Assembly (NCBI RefSeq): GCF_001445575.1
Contig: NZ_CP013200.1
Location: 1,178,001 to 1,242,000 of the forward strand
DNA from: Arthrobacter alpinus
Lineage (GTDB): Bacteria; Actinomycetota; Actinomycetes; Actinomycetales; Micrococcaceae
Reading direction: 5' to 3'
DNA length: 64,000 nt
This document shows positions 10,201 through 19,101 of the stretch, piece after piece; position 1 is the first letter of the stretch, and every line of letters begins with the position of its first letter. The position numbers and the translations under genes were made by a program. Below the pieces are notes generated by a model, which saw nothing but the letters and a program-made list of their open reading frames with translations, was not told the origin of the DNA and made no database searches.

Positions 10201-11597
10201 TGGTCCTGTCCCTAGGATTCCAGCCCTCGGGAACGGCCCTTCGCTGGGTGGTTGCGGTGGATCTGGTGGTCCTGGCTGCTTCGGCGCTGGCAGCACAACA
10301 GTGGTTGAAGCAGCGCGGCGCCTCATACCTGGCCATTGTTGCCGTCATGGGCGGGGCGGCCGTGATCGCGCCGGTCATGTGGCCCGGTGCCACGGCGCTG
10401 ATACTCCTTGGACTCTGCGTCGCGGCTATCGCGTGGCGCTGCGCCAGCGAGCCCGCCGCAGCTGAGATGCGCTGGTACTGGCTGGTGGCCACGGGCAGTT
10501 TTCTGGTCACTGCCACCATTGTCGATAGCGCCGCCGCGATCGGCATTTTTGCTGCGATGTGGCTGGTGGCGGGCCTAGCGCTCTTGCTGGGTACCCATGT
10601 CATGAAGGTCCCGTGGCTGACACTGCCCGGCTCCCTCATGGTGCTGTTGTCAGCCGTCATCTTCGGCATCCAGGTGGACGATCTCGTGGACAGCACCGGG
10701 TACGCTTCCTTAGCGGCATTCGTGGTGGTTGTGGGCACGCTATACATTGTGCGCATGGTCCTGCTGTCCCTAGTCCGGGATCCGCAGGTGCGGCGCGGCA
10801 GCCTGCTCACCGTGGCACTCGGCGGCGGAGCCGTCTTCGCTTTGTGGGCCGTGGGATACGACTCCACGGCGCTGCTGGGCGCCACGGCCTTCACAGTTGT
10901 TGCGGTGCTCGGCTGCGTGGACGTTCCACCCGCGCGCCGCCGTTTGGTCATGGACATTGCGGTGCTGGCCTGCGCCGTTGCCTGGTTCTGGGCCTGCAGC
11001 GTGTATGTGGACCTGGGCTTCTTCTGGTTCGTCCAGTGGACTGCCCTAGCGTTGGCCGCCCTAGCCGTGATCCGCTATCAGGCCAAGCAGGCAGCCGCCG
11101 GCAAGGGAATGCTCATGGCCGCGGCGGTTGCGGCAAGCCTGGGCGGTTTCCTGACCATCTTCAGTGGCGACACCCTGCAGCAGCTCGTCTCGCTGCTGGT
11201 ATTCGTGGCGTTGCTGGCCGTTGGCATGGGACTGGACGAACGCGTCTTCACCATCTGGGGTGCCGTAGGAGTTGCCACCGCCGTCATCTGGTACCTGCGC
11301 GGCTTCACCTACATATTGCTTGCGCTGCTGGCGTTGGGCCTGATTGCCTTCGCCATTTGGCGGTTGAATCGCAAGAAGCCGCAGGGCACGGAAGGGATGC
11401 CCATGGATCCGGGCATCCAACCACCCCCGCCCCCATACATGACGGCCCGTCCAGAGACGGGGCATCCGGGGATGATGGGGCAGCAGACTCCATCCCCGCC
11501 AAAGTCCGCGCCACAACAACCGGGGCAGCAGCCGGGGCCGCCACAGTCAGCGGGGCAGCAGCCCGGGTCGCCAGAGCAGCCGCCGTCCCAGCGCTGA
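7260..11597 (+). CDS. Giant polytopic membrane protein, SCO7613 C-terminal-domain type
   Basis: 1445-residue integral membrane protein. Residues 1-150 are cytoplasmic-looking and Pro/Gln/Ala-rich. From about residue 160 to 1375 there is a nearly unbroken series of hydrophobic helices, more than 30 by eye, with very short loops and few charges. The last 60 residues form a second Pro/Gln-rich tail with repeated QQPG steps. The layout fits the large actinobacterial proteins annotated as SCO7613 C-terminal domain-containing membrane proteins, whose function is not known; related DUF2157-like architectures are an alternative. No catalytic motif is apparent. It stands alone, convergent with the MFS gene. 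Base composition is very GC-rich like its neighbours. Confidence 0.65.
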   Translation: MNQHRVPEIPAQPPAPSAVQQAYGSGYLDGHLAGWRDAIAAQVAQAAFGAQMLQDAPAPPVVSPSVDTPPVAAPPFAGPQVPQQQLPPPHALQQPVQQHMQGQAFPAGPVMAGAMAPPNVMPQPVRRQPGPMAAPIMAQRPTQVPLDPAALAARKGRRETQNINITLYVASLLMVAAAALFVGSSQPVPVRLVGVWLATVLFYAAGLMLHSKVARLKPAAVAFTGTALAIIPFAGLAMYNLGFPDAPAVWLVTSLIGTVAYVVAAVRLQSRLVVYLSLAFLLSTAWSSVAVLGAALAWYFAALVVFSALLSLAGHLLDNGEGEASLYAKPLSDLGPWFAPVGIAGSLVFSLALNAADHTLVLLAGTIYYAAMVTICAPVMRRWNYLGLRASVTLAAPFIGWLIQPELAWSAGAFTLGLALQSIVLAYRRDQLATFLGASRWVDRDVFTSVPVVAAGAVAWTVGLAVPFGPESGNEPFAALGLVVALVTATAVVPAFLPKGEWLPLPAVALTLLCSPFLAASDWMVLTAIGVVYSAARHLSARNTTLGHAMLIVARVLVGAFAAAALAHFIPAQPGKVHLILAVMAGVSALQLLADAMLARFGAANPATSYSAAAWAVVGTGLVVLLSVSYAGQSSLSFLGTATLPQLRVEFLVAALAMGLAAAVLSLTKLPHAGGFSRAEVVAPSYLVIAALCTGPVLAAGGASVAWAAGLAYLLLAGSLLRRQKETLHRWAYWRAARAVSLLLAIALFQLWRESDPATALAGTPVGLGAIMLLALLPQLVILTVVAVQGRRVWGLSVDVGLTLAAVVLMATPGIVAPEAGFWTARTAVVLAAAAVAALAACGTLRSAAMSTVLWAGPGALALLSLLSLADRPQAAVVVGIFALTSGFLAARAGTGGLRGGHFLLARAAVFGLAWIVVRELTDNLEVVSLVLTGVLLLQLGLQYVAGVPGRFNAAVGQEQFLRTGLWLLLGAQVLVPFAYVVLSLGFQPSGTALRWVVAVDLVVLAASALAAQQWLKQRGASYLAIVAVMGGAAVIAPVMWPGATALILLGLCVAAIAWRCASEPAAAEMRWYWLVATGSFLVTATIVDSAAAIGIFAAMWLVAGLALLLGTHVMKVPWLTLPGSLMVLLSAVIFGIQVDDLVDSTGYASLAAFVVVVGTLYIVRMVLLSLVRDPQVRRGSLLTVALGGGAVFALWAVGYDSTALLGATAFTVVAVLGCVDVPPARRRLVMDIAVLACAVAWFWACSVYVDLGFFWFVQWTALALAALAVIRYQAKQAAAGKGMLMAAAVAASLGGFLTIFSGDTLQQLVSLLVFVALLAVGMGLDERVFTIWGAVGVATAVIWYLRGFTYILLALLALGLIAFAIWRLNRKKPQGTEGMPMDPGIQPPPPPYMTARPETGHPGMMGQQTPSPPKSAPQQPGQQPGPPQSAGQQPGSPEQPPSQR

Positions 11598-11733
11598 TCG
11601 GGAAGTAGCCGTTATCGAGAAGGTGGACGGTGGCAGTGGACGCAGACGGCGGAACATCCCGCCCAGCCCGCCGGCACCCAGCCTTGCGGCACCCGGGTGG
11701 GGCAGCAGTGGGTGCCGGGACACGCCGTCGTGC

Positions 11734-13023
11734 TTACCGGACACCCTTGACTTGGCTGACAGCCCAAGCCCCGGCCAGCGCGGTGACACCGGAGACCACA
11801 AACAACAGCGTGAAGCCGCCAACCGCGCTGACAAGCAGGGCGCCTAGCATGGGGGCGAAGGCCTGCGGAACCGTCAGGGCGATGTTCATGATCCCCAGAT
11901 CCTTCCCGCGCGAGAGTTGATCCGGCAGTACTTGCGTGGCCAAAGCCTGGTCCACCGAGAGGAAGCAGCCATAGCCCAGACCTAGAAGGGCGGCGGCGAA
12001 GGTTGCCGCGCCCATGGTGGGTACGAAAGCAAGAATCAGGGCTGCGGCGGCTTGGAGAATCGAGGAGCCAAAGACAAAAGCCCGGCGCCTGCCCCATTTG
12101 TCGGAAAGCCGGCCCAGCCACAGCGAGGCAATGATCACGAAGACCATGTACACGAGTGTCAGTACTATCAGCGAGCTTTCGGCGTCGTCCACTTTGAGAC
12201 CGTACATCAAGAAATAGAGCAGCAGGCTGGTGCCAAAGGCGTTGCCCAAGTTAACCAAGATGCGGCTCAGAAGCGTCCAGCCAAAATCCGGATACTTGCG
12301 CGGGCTGATCCACATGCCCTCCAGCAACGTTCGCCACGTCAGCGGCGCAACGATCCTCGGGGGCAGCACGGCGTCAGGGACAAGGAGTAAGAAGGGTAGG
12401 CCCAGGGCAACCAGGAGTCCGGCCATCAGGGCGTAGCCGCCAAAGGTGCTCAACCCCAGTGCCATTACTAAAACCAGGCCGGCAATGATGCCAATGGCTT
12501 GCGGGGCCGAAATCCAGCCGGACACGTAGCCGCGCTGGTTCACGGGCACTTGATCGGAGATGGCCGCCGTCAACGCTGCCGTCAGGACACAAAAAAACGT
12601 ACTCGCGGCCACCCAGCAAATCCCGATGCCTAGCAGCGATGTCTGCAGACCCAAGATCAGCAAGGACGCGGCGAATCCCGCCGTGCCCAAAGCGATCCAT
12701 GGACGACGGCGGCCGAAACGGGACGTGGTGCGGTCCGATAATGCTCCGGTGAGAGGGTAGGCGAGCAGGGCGAAGGCTCCGGCGATTCCCGAGATCAGGC
12801 CAAACCCCAGAACGTTCTCCACCCAGTCCGTTGCCTGCAGGTACTTCTCCACCTGCAAAGGAAGCAGCAACTGGACAGGCGTCAACTGGGCAATCCAGAC
12901 ACCAAACCAGCTCAACGCAAAGAACAAAATCCACCGTCCGCCAACTCTCCGGGTGGGGACAGCCGCAAAGGACTCCTGGATTGGGGGAGCGGGGATACCC
13001 GCATCGCCGGTGACATTGCTCAC
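11734..13023 (-). CDS. Major facilitator superfamily transporter
   Basis: 429-residue, 12-helix MFS permease of the cytoplasmic membrane. The loop between helices 2 and 3 holds the family motif near GALSDRTTSRFGRRRPW, and the second half repeats it as LGRLSDKWGRRRA, showing the ancient internal duplication. The RFGRRRPW form is common in sugar- or glycoside-transporting MFS branches, but the substrate cannot be assigned. Translation starts at GTG 13023. The gene is convergent with the giant membrane-protein gene (136-base gap with no obvious terminator) and divergent from the S10 operon. Confidence 0.85.
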   Translation of the reverse strand: MSNVTGDAGIPAPPIQESFAAVPTRRVGGRWILFFALSWFGVWIAQLTPVQLLLPLQVEKYLQATDWVENVLGFGLISGIAGAFALLAYPLTGALSDRTTSRFGRRRPWIALGTAGFAASLLILGLQTSLLGIGICWVAASTFFCVLTAALTAAISDQVPVNQRGYVSGWISAPQAIGIIAGLVLVMALGLSTFGGYALMAGLLVALGLPFLLLVPDAVLPPRIVAPLTWRTLLEGMWISPRKYPDFGWTLLSRILVNLGNAFGTSLLLYFLMYGLKVDDAESSLIVLTLVYMVFVIIASLWLGRLSDKWGRRRAFVFGSSILQAAAALILAFVPTMGAATFAAALLGLGYGCFLSVDQALATQVLPDQLSRGKDLGIMNIALTVPQAFAPMLGALLVSAVGGFTLLFVVSGVTALAGAWAVSQVKGVR

Positions 13024-13454
13024 GCTTGAAGCATCTCACGGTCGTCAAGAGCGCTAAATGACGGTGGCGTCGGGGCTTTGCTCTCGCGCTCGGGGCCAGC
13101 GCCAGCCTTGGCCCGATTGGTATTAATCGGCAGAATCCGGCATACTTATTGAGTTGCCCAAGTGCTTTTTCGTGTCCCGGTCGAGATAATGCTCGTCGCA
13201 GGGTCCAAGTTAAAGACCAGGTGCAACAAGTCCCTTGCATAACTAGTGCGGGTACGTGCGCGAATTATTCGCGACACGCCCGACCGCGGGGGGCGGAGCT
13301 GCGATGGATTGAGGAACCCGGATTTATCCGGATTCAGTTCATCGGGAGCGTGGCTGTGAGTGCCACAGATTGAACAGTCAAAAGTAAACAGCGTTTACGT
13401 CAACAGCATCGCTACTACAGGTTGCTTCGTTACAGGAAAGAGAGTCACGACGCC
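13024..13454. promoter_or_regulatory. S10 operon promoter and leader region
   Basis: 431 bases without a gene between the MFS gene and rpsJ. GATAAT at 13185-13190 is a possible -10 box, though without a good -35. Several small hairpins lie downstream in the presumed leader, including a perfect 6-bp stem with a 3-base loop at 13384-13398. The leader may carry autoregulation by L4 as in enterobacteria, but no homologous structure can be recognised by eye. Confidence 0.4.
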
Positions 13455-13763
13455 ATGGCGGGACAAAAAATCCGCATCCGGCTGAAGTCATATGACCATG
13501 AGGTTATTGATGTTTCAGCCCGGAAGATCGTTGAGACGGTCACGCGCGCAGGCGCAACGGTAGTAGGCCCCGTGCCGCTGCCCACCGAGAAGAACATTTT
13601 TTGCGTAATTCGTTCTCCTCACAAGTACAAGGACAGCCGCGAGCACTTTGAAATGCGCACGCACAAGCGTCTGATCGACATCATTGATCCCACGCCCAAG
13701 GCAGTTGATTCGCTTATGCGTCTCGACCTGCCGGCCGACGTGAACATCGAAATCAAACTGTAG
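13455..13763 (+). CDS. rpsJ: 30S ribosomal protein S10
   Basis: Component of the 30S head and, in complex with NusB, part of transcription antitermination machinery. The 102-residue product starting [19 protein letters not shown] has the normal family length and includes the conserved [21 protein letters not shown] segment. A longer upstream in-frame extension exists but lacks family support; the ATG at 13455 is preceded by AGGAAAGAGAG, which decides the start. It is the first gene of the S10 operon; rplC follows after 17 bases. Confidence 0.98.
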   Translation: MAGQKIRIRLKSYDHEVIDVSARKIVETVTRAGATVVGPVPLPTEKNIFCVIRSPHKYKDSREHFEMRTHKRLIDIIDPTPKAVDSLMRLDLPADVNIEIKL

Positions 13764-13780
13764 GGAGGTGCTGAGAAACT

Positions 13781-14431
13781 ATGACCGCGACCCGAAACAC
13801 TAAGGGCATCCTGGGCACGAAGCTCGGCATGACCCAGGTCTGGGACGAGAACAACTTGCTTGTTCCTGTAACTGTCGTCCAGGCCGACTCCAACGTCATC
13901 ACCCAGCTGCGTAACGCAGAGGTTGATGGCTATGTAGCGATCCAGATCGGCTACGGCCAGATCGATCCCCGCAAGGTCACCAAGCCTTTGGCTGGTCACT
14001 TTGAAAAGGCAGGCGTTACGCCTCGCCGCCACGTTGTCGAACTGCGCACCGCAGACGCCGACACCTACACCCTCGGCCAGGAGCTCTCCGTTGAGATCTT
14101 CGAAGCCGGCCAGAAGGTCGACGTCGTCGGTACTTCAAAGGGTAAGGGTTTCGCCGGTGTTATGAAGCGTCACGGCTTCAAGGGTGCTCCGGCATCACAC
14201 GGTGCTCACAAGAACCACCGTAAGCCCGGTTCCATCGGTGGCGCGTCCACCCCTGGCCGCGTTTTCAAGGGTATGCGCATGGCAGGCCGTATGGGTGCCG
14301 AGCGCGTAACCACCATGAACCTTACGGTTCACGGTGTTAACGCCGAGAAGTCGCTGCTGCTGATCAAGGGTGCCGTTCCCGGCGCCCGCGGCTCGGTCGT
14401 ACTCGTACGCACCGCCGTGAAGGGAGCATAA
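13781..14431 (+). CDS. rplC: 50S ribosomal protein L3
   Basis: Primary 23S rRNA-binding protein whose long loop reaches towards the peptidyl transferase centre. The 216-residue product opens with [18 protein letters not shown] and contains the central loop [20 protein letters not shown], both typical of L3. It lies 17 bases after rpsJ, with GGGAGGTG before the ATG, and 4 bases ahead of rplD. Confidence 0.98.
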   Translation: MTATRNTKGILGTKLGMTQVWDENNLLVPVTVVQADSNVITQLRNAEVDGYVAIQIGYGQIDPRKVTKPLAGHFEKAGVTPRRHVVELRTADADTYTLGQELSVEIFEAGQKVDVVGTSKGKGFAGVMKRHGFKGAPASHGAHKNHRKPGSIGGASTPGRVFKGMRMAGRMGAERVTTMNLTVHGVNAEKSLLLIKGAVPGARGSVVLVRTAVKGA

Positions 14432-14435
14432 GTAA

Positions 14436-15272
14436 ATGACTACTGTCAAAGTAGATCTGCCCGCAGAGATCTTCGACGTACAGACCAACGTGCCCTTGCT
14501 GCACCAGGTTGTCGTAGCTCAGCTCGCTGCTGCCCGCCAGGGTACACACAAGACCAAGACCCGCGCCGAAGTTTCTGGTGCAGGCCGTAAGCCGCATGCA
14601 CAGAAGGGTACCGGCCGCGCCCGTCAGGGTTCAATCCGTGCTCCTCACATGACCGGTGGTGGCGTTGTCCACGGTCCGACCCCTCGCGATTACAGCCAGC
14701 GTACGCCCAAGAAGATGAAGGCTGCTGCTCTCCGCGGTGCCCTGTCTGACCGCGCACGCAACGGCCGTATCCACGTTATTGCTGAATTGGTTGCAGGCTC
14801 CAAGCCCTCCACCAAGGCTGCTATGGCTACTCTTGCCGGCGTTTCCTCACGTAAGAACCTCTTGGTTGTTATTGAGCGCGCCAACGATGTTGCCGCTTTG
14901 AGCGTACGTAACATCACCAACCTGCACGTTCTGTATGTTGACCAGCTCAACACCTACGACGTACTCGTTTCTGATGACATCGTCTTCACTCAGGCTGCAT
15001 ACGATGTTTTCGTTTCCGGCCGCGCCGCTTCTGAAGCTTTCGCTTCGAGCATGCTGTTGGTTGAAGACCTGGTTTCCGAAGATTCCGACGATGACGCCGA
15101 AGGCACCATCAAGGGCAACAAGGACTCCATGAAGTACCACGTGCCTGGTTCACGCTGGTATGACGCCACTGAGGCCGAAGTTTGGTTCACCACGGTTGAG
15201 GACGCTAAGGCCGCTGGCTTTGTCCCGGCCGGCGGCGAAGCTGCCCAGACCATTAAGGAGGACGGCAAGTGA
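14436..15272 (+). CDS. rplD: 50S ribosomal protein L4 with C-terminal sunset-like extension
   Basis: The N-terminal ~213 residues are a complete L4: the tunnel-lining loop around [17 protein letters not shown], then [15 protein letters not shown] and the Rossmann-like globular part. An acidic linker, [11 protein letters not shown], follows. Residues 225-266 form an extra domain with [18 protein letters not shown] and DAKAAGF, the signature of the small sunset domain seen in various actinobacterial proteins. The gene is therefore about 70 residues longer than typical L4 (~205). The stop overlaps the GTG of rplW by 4 bases, which confirms that the extension is genuinely in frame and translated. 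Role of the added domain is unknown. Confidence 0.96.
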   Translation: MTTVKVDLPAEIFDVQTNVPLLHQVVVAQLAAARQGTHKTKTRAEVSGAGRKPHAQKGTGRARQGSIRAPHMTGGGVVHGPTPRDYSQRTPKKMKAAALRGALSDRARNGRIHVIAELVAGSKPSTKAAMATLAGVSSRKNLLVVIERANDVAALSVRNITNLHVLYVDQLNTYDVLVSDDIVFTQAAYDVFVSGRAASEAFASSMLLVEDLVSEDSDDDAEGTIKGNKDSMKYHVPGSRWYDATEAEVWFTTVEDAKAAGFVPAGGEAAQTIKEDGK

Positions 15273-15574
15273 GCGCCGTTACCATCAAGGATCCGCGCGA
15301 CGTAGTGCTTGCACCTGTCGTTTCGGAAAAGAGCTACGGCTTGATCGACGAAGGTAAGTACACCTTCTTGGTCGACCCCCGCTCAAACAAGACCGAGATC
15401 AAGCTGGCCGTGGAGAAAATCTTCTCCGTCAAGGTCGACTCGATCAACACCATCAATCGTGCTGGTAAGCGTAAGCGCACCAAGTTCGGATGGGGACAGC
15501 GCAAGAGCACCAAGCGCGCCATTGTCTCCCTCCGCGAGGGCACGATCGACATCTTCGGCGGTCCGCTTTCATAA
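15269..15574 (+). CDS. rplW: 50S ribosomal protein L23
   Basis: 23S rRNA-binding protein at the polypeptide exit site, docking point for trigger factor and signal recognition particle. The 101-residue product has the usual N-terminal [15 protein letters not shown], the central [17 protein letters not shown] and the C-terminal extension [18 protein letters not shown]. Its GTG start overlaps the rplD stop (GTGA), indicating translational coupling, with AAGGAGG inside the end of rplD as ribosome binding site. Confidence 0.98.
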   Translation: MSAVTIKDPRDVVLAPVVSEKSYGLIDEGKYTFLVDPRSNKTEIKLAVEKIFSVKVDSINTINRAGKRKRTKFGWGQRKSTKRAIVSLREGTIDIFGGPLS

Positions 15575-15604
15575 GCGGAGACCACTTTAACGAGGAAATA
15601 TACT

Positions 15605-16444
15605 ATGGGAATCCGTAAATACAAGCCGACAACCCCGGGCCGTCGTGGCTCGAGCGTTGCCGACTTCACTGAAATCACGCGGTCGACGCCGGAGAAGTCT
15701 CTGGTCCGTCCTCTGCCCAAAAAGGGTGGCCGTAACAACACCGGTCGCATCACGACTCGTCACAAGGGTGGTGGCCACAAGCGCCAGTACCGCTTGATCG
15801 ACTTCCGTCGTCACGACAAGGATGGCGTAAACGCACGCGTTGCTGAGATCGAATACGATCCCAACCGCACCGCACGCATCGCCCTCCTGCACTACGTTGA
15901 TGGAACCAAGCGTTACATCGTCGCTCCGAACAAGCTCAAGCAGGGCGACTTCGTAGAGGCCGGTCCGGAAGCTGACATCAAGCCTGGCAACAACCTTCCG
16001 TTGCGCAACATCCCCGTGGGTACTGTTATCCACGCTGTGGAGCTGCGTCCCGGTGGCGGTGCCAAGATGGCTCGTTCAGCTGGTGCCTCGGTTCAGCTCG
16101 TCGCCAAGGAAGGCAAGTTCGCCCAGCTGCGTCTGCCCTCCGGCGAAATCCGCAACGTTGATGCGCGCTGCCGCGCGACCATCGGCGAAGTTGGTAACGC
16201 TGAGCAGTCCAACATCAACTGGGGTAAGGCTGGCCGTATGCGCTGGAAGGGCGTACGCCCGACCGTCCGCGGTGTTGTCATGAACCCGGTCGATCACCCT
16301 CATGGTGGTGGTGAAGGTAAGACTTCTGGTGGACGTCACCCGGTTAACCCGAACGGTAAGCGCGAAGGCCGTACCCGCCGTCCCAACAAAGAGAGCGACA
16401 AGCTGATTGTTCGTCGCCGCCGTACTGGCAAGAACAAGCGATAG
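15605..16444 (+). CDS. rplB: 50S ribosomal protein L2
   Basis: Among the most conserved large-subunit proteins, needed for subunit association and peptidyl transferase assembly. The 279-residue product starts [15 protein letters not shown] and carries the conserved [14 protein letters not shown] motif near the end, including the histidine implicated in function (His in HPHGGGEG). The basic tail [11 protein letters not shown] is typical. Spacing to rplW is 30 bases and to rpsS 12 bases, inside the S10 operon. Confidence 0.98.
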   Translation: MGIRKYKPTTPGRRGSSVADFTEITRSTPEKSLVRPLPKKGGRNNTGRITTRHKGGGHKRQYRLIDFRRHDKDGVNARVAEIEYDPNRTARIALLHYVDGTKRYIVAPNKLKQGDFVEAGPEADIKPGNNLPLRNIPVGTVIHAVELRPGGGAKMARSAGASVQLVAKEGKFAQLRLPSGEIRNVDARCRATIGEVGNAEQSNINWGKAGRMRWKGVRPTVRGVVMNPVDHPHGGGEGKTSGGRHPVNPNGKREGRTRRPNKESDKLIVRRRRTGKNKR

Positions 16445-16456
16445 GAGCCTGGAGAC

Positions 16457-16738
16457 ATGCCACGTAGCCTGAAAAAGGGTCCCTTCGTTGACCAGCACCT
16501 CTTTGTAAAGGTAGCTAGGGAAAACGACAAGGGCACTAAGAACGTAATTAAGACCTGGTCCCGTCGATCGATGATCATCCCGGACATGCTGGGTCACACG
16601 ATCGCCGTACACGATGGTCGCAAGCACATCCCCGTGTTTGTAACTGAGTCGATGGTCGGGCACAAGCTCGGCGAATTCGCCGCAACGCGGACATTCCGCG
16701 GCCATGTCAAGGACGACCGTAAGGGCAAGCGCCGCTAG
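16457..16738 (+). CDS. rpsS: 30S ribosomal protein S19
   Basis: 30S head protein forming a heterodimer with S13 near the A-site finger. The 93-residue product ([16 protein letters not shown] at the start, and the core [21 protein letters not shown]) has normal length and no unusual features. It is preceded by GGAG with normal spacing and lies 12 bases after rplB and 38 before rplV. Confidence 0.98.
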   Translation: MPRSLKKGPFVDQHLFVKVARENDKGTKNVIKTWSRRSMIIPDMLGHTIAVHDGRKHIPVFVTESMVGHKLGEFAATRTFRGHVKDDRKGKRR

Positions 16739-16776
16739 GCGCTTGTCAATACGGCAAAGACGAGAGAGAGATAGCA

Positions 16777-17142
16777 ATGGAAGCCAAGGCAAGTGCGCGT
16801 CATCTGCGCGTAACGCCTATGAAGGCCCGGCGCGTCGTCAACCTGATTCGTGGCAAGCAGGCGAATGAGGCATTGGCGATTTTGAAGTTTGCCCCCCAGG
16901 CAGCTTCGGAGCCGGTCTTCAAGGTAGTCCAGTCCGCAGTGGCAAATGCCCGCGTTCTGGCGGATCGCGATAGCATCGCGTTCAACGAAAATGATCTTTA
17001 CATCAGCGAAATTTTCGTTGATGAGGGCCCGACCATGAAGCGGTTCCAACCGCGTGCTCAGGGTCGTGCGTTCGAGATCAAGAAGCGCACCAGCCACGTC
17101 ACAGTGGTTGTCGCTACCCCCGTGAAAGAGGAGGCTCGCTAA
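16777..17142 (+). CDS. rplV: 50S ribosomal protein L22
   Basis: Large-subunit protein whose beta-hairpin lines the exit tunnel opposite L4; alterations there can give macrolide resistance. The 121-residue product contains [20 protein letters not shown] at the start and the hairpin region [20 protein letters not shown] near the end, with no visible insertion or deletion. The stop directly abuts the GTG of rpsC (no intergenic base), which suggests coupled translation. Confidence 0.98.
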   Translation: MEAKASARHLRVTPMKARRVVNLIRGKQANEALAILKFAPQAASEPVFKVVQSAVANARVLADRDSIAFNENDLYISEIFVDEGPTMKRFQPRAQGRAFEIKKRTSHVTVVVATPVKEEAR

Positions 17143-17991
17143 GTGGGACAGAAAGTAAACCCGCACGGGTTCCGACTCGGTATCACCACGGATCACCGTT
17201 CACATTGGTTCGCGGACAGCAACAAGCCCGGCCAGCGTTACAAGGACTTCGTAAAAGAAGACATCCAGATCCGCGCACTCATGTCCACGGGCATGGACCG
17301 CGCAGGTATTTCCAAGGTTGAGATCGAGCGCACCCGTGACCGTGTACGTGTGGATATCCACACCGCACGCCCCGGTATTGTTATCGGTCGTCGTGGAGCA
17401 GAAGCAGACCGCATTCGCGGCGAGCTCGAAAAGCTCACCGGCAAGCAGGTTCAGCTGAACATCTTGGAAGTCAAGAACCCGGAAGCTGACGCTCAGCTCG
17501 TTGCCCAGGGCATCGCAGAGCAGCTGACTTCACGTGTGGCTTTCCGCCGCGCGATGAAGAAGGCAATGCAGTCCGCACAGCGCACTGGCAGTGTCAAGGG
17601 CATCCGTGTCGCTTGTGCCGGTCGCTTGGGTGGCGCTGAAATGTCACGTACCGAGTTCTACCGCGAAGGTCGTGTGCCCCTGCACACCCTGCGTGCCAAC
17701 ATCGATTACGGCTTCTTCGAAGCCAAGACCGTGTTCGGCCGTATTGGTGTCAAGGTCTGGATCTACAAGGGCGATGTCACGTCCAAGGAACTGGCTGCTC
17801 AGGCAGCTGCTGCTCCTGCTCGTGGCCGTGGCCCGCGTCGTGACGGCGATGACCGCGGAGCCCGCGGTCCCCGCGCCGGTGGCGACCGTCGTCGTAACGA
17901 CCGTCCTGAGCGCACCGAGGCAGCTGCCGCGGTTGAAGCTCCTGTAGCTGCAGAGGTTGCGGCTCCGGCAGTAGAAGGAGGAGAGGCGTAA
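17143..17991 (+). CDS. rpsC: 30S ribosomal protein S3 with RG-rich tail
   Basis: mRNA-entry-channel protein with intrinsic helicase role together with S4 and S5. The 282-residue product has the KH domain ([20 protein letters not shown] near residue 83) and the C-terminal S3 domain ([11 protein letters not shown] at about residue 203). Residues 224-282 form an extra tail: first an Arg/Gly-rich part ([20 protein letters not shown]), then an Ala/Glu-rich end. S3 without a tail is about 210-235 residues. Start is GTG immediately after the rplV stop; rplP starts immediately after its own stop. Confidence 0.97.
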   Translation: MGQKVNPHGFRLGITTDHRSHWFADSNKPGQRYKDFVKEDIQIRALMSTGMDRAGISKVEIERTRDRVRVDIHTARPGIVIGRRGAEADRIRGELEKLTGKQVQLNILEVKNPEADAQLVAQGIAEQLTSRVAFRRAMKKAMQSAQRTGSVKGIRVACAGRLGGAEMSRTEFYREGRVPLHTLRANIDYGFFEAKTVFGRIGVKVWIYKGDVTSKELAAQAAAAPARGRGPRRDGDDRGARGPRAGGDRRRNDRPERTEAAAAVEAPVAAEVAAPAVEGGEA

Positions 17992-18408
17992 ATGCTTATC
18001 CCACGTCGCGTAAAGCACCGTAAGCAGCACCACCCCGGTCGTTCGGGTCAGGCTACTGGCGGCACCGTGGTTTCATTCGGCGAGTGGGGCATTCAGGCCC
18101 TCACGCCGGCATATGTAACCAACCGTCAGATCGAGTCTGCTCGTATCGCAATGACTCGCCACATCAAGCGTGGCGGTAAGGTGTGGATCAACATCTACCC
18201 CGACCGTCCCTTGACGAAGAAGCCTGCTGAAACCCGCATGGGTTCCGGTAAGGGTTCTCCCGAGTGGTGGATCGCAAACGTCAAGCCGGGTCGTGTTCTC
18301 TTTGAACTCTCCGGTGTATCAGAAGAGGTAGCACGCGAGGCATTGCGCCTGGCAATCCACAAGCTGCCGTTGAAAGCACGCATTGTGCGTCGCGAAGGTG
18401 GTGAGTAG
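17992..18408 (+). CDS. rplP: 50S ribosomal protein L16
   Basis: Late-assembly protein that positions tRNA in the A site of the large subunit. The 138-residue product starts [19 protein letters not shown] and contains the conserved [21 protein letters not shown] loop (split across residues 82-102). The GGAGGAG encoded by the last rpsC codons serves as ribosome binding site, as the two genes abut. rpmC starts 2 bases after its stop. Confidence 0.98.
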   Translation: MLIPRRVKHRKQHHPGRSGQATGGTVVSFGEWGIQALTPAYVTNRQIESARIAMTRHIKRGGKVWINIYPDRPLTKKPAETRMGSGKGSPEWWIANVKPGRVLFELSGVSEEVAREALRLAIHKLPLKARIVRREGGE

Positions 18409-18410
18409 AG

Positions 18411-18734
18411 ATGTCAGTTGGTTCCAAGGAACTTGCCCCTGCACAGCTTGACGGGTTTGACAATGCACGTCTTGTCGAAGAACTCCGCAAGGCAAAGGAA
18501 GAACTGTTCAACCTGCGCTTCCAGTCGGCCACCGGCCAGCTGGAAAGCCACGGTCGTTTGCGCGTTGTAAAGCGCGACATCGCCCGCATCTACACAGTGC
18601 TGCGTGAGCGCGAGCTGGGCATTCGCCCGGACGTCGTTGCCGCTGCACCCGTGGAGAAGGCCTCCAAGAAGGCTGACAAGGAAGCCAAGAAGGCCTCCAA
18701 GAAGGCTGAAGCAACAGAGGAGGACGCCAAGTGA
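18411..18734 (+). CDS. rpmC: 50S ribosomal protein L29 with Lys/Ala-rich extension
   Basis: Two-helix protein at the exit site beside L23. The family core ([20 protein letters not shown], then [19 protein letters not shown] and [16 protein letters not shown]) ends near residue 70. The product continues to 107 residues with a tail of repeated KKAxK/ASKKA steps and a final acidic EATEEDAK. Minimal L29 is about 65-70 residues. The 3' end overlaps rpsQ by 4 bases (GTGA), so the extension is in frame and coupled to rpsQ. Confidence 0.95.
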   Translation: MSVGSKELAPAQLDGFDNARLVEELRKAKEELFNLRFQSATGQLESHGRLRVVKRDIARIYTVLRERELGIRPDVVAAAPVEKASKKADKEAKKASKKAEATEEDAK

Positions 18735-19027
18735 GCGATTCTGTAGACAACACCGAAAACGGCGCGGAGACTCTCGTTCGTAACGAGCGCAAGAAGATGC
18801 GCGGTTACGTAGTTTCCGACAAGATGGACAAGACCATCGTCGTTGAGGTTGAAGACCGCGTAAAGCACGCTCTTTACGGTAAGGTTCTTCGCCGCAACAA
18901 GAAGGTCAAGGCCCACGACGAAGAGAACAGCGCCGGCATCGGCGACCTCGTCGTCATCAGCGAGACCCGCCCGCTCTCCGCAACCAAGCGTTTCCGCCTG
19001 GTTGAGATCGTAGAGAAGGCTAAGTAA
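18731..19027 (+). CDS. rpsQ: 30S ribosomal protein S17
   Basis: 16S rRNA 5'-domain binding protein of OB fold, last gene of the S10 operon here. The 98-residue product carries the family core [20 protein letters not shown] and the C-terminal [20 protein letters not shown]. Start is GTG, overlapping the rpmC stop, with AGAGGAGGA at 18715-18723 as ribosome binding site. A hairpin terminator follows about 40 bases downstream. Confidence 0.97.
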   Translation: MSDSVDNTENGAETLVRNERKKMRGYVVSDKMDKTIVVEVEDRVKHALYGKVLRRNKKVKAHDEENSAGIGDLVVISETRPLSATKRFRLVEIVEKAK

Positions 19028-19065
19028 GCCAACTCACGCACTTGTGCGTGGTTGATTGCTAAAAT

Positions 19066-19101
19066 GTTGGGCCCGTTGCCACTTGTGGCGGCGGGCCCAA
19101 C
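19066..19101 (+). terminator. Terminator of the S10 operon
   Basis: 10-bp GC-rich stem (19066-19075 with 19092-19101) followed by GTCGTTTAA. A smaller hairpin (6-bp stem, CTTG loop) sits just upstream at 19036-19051. Together they separate S10 from spc transcription. Confidence 0.8.

Noticed and set aside
8636..11608. Long +2-frame open frames inside the giant membrane protein gene
   Set aside because: Arg/Gly/Pro/Cys-rich composition typical of out-of-frame reading; the membrane-protein frame has a ribosome binding site and coherent helices.
13422..13454. 11-codon N-terminal extension of S10
   Set aside because: S10 family proteins begin at [10 protein letters not shown] and the Shine-Dalgarno lies inside the proposed extension.
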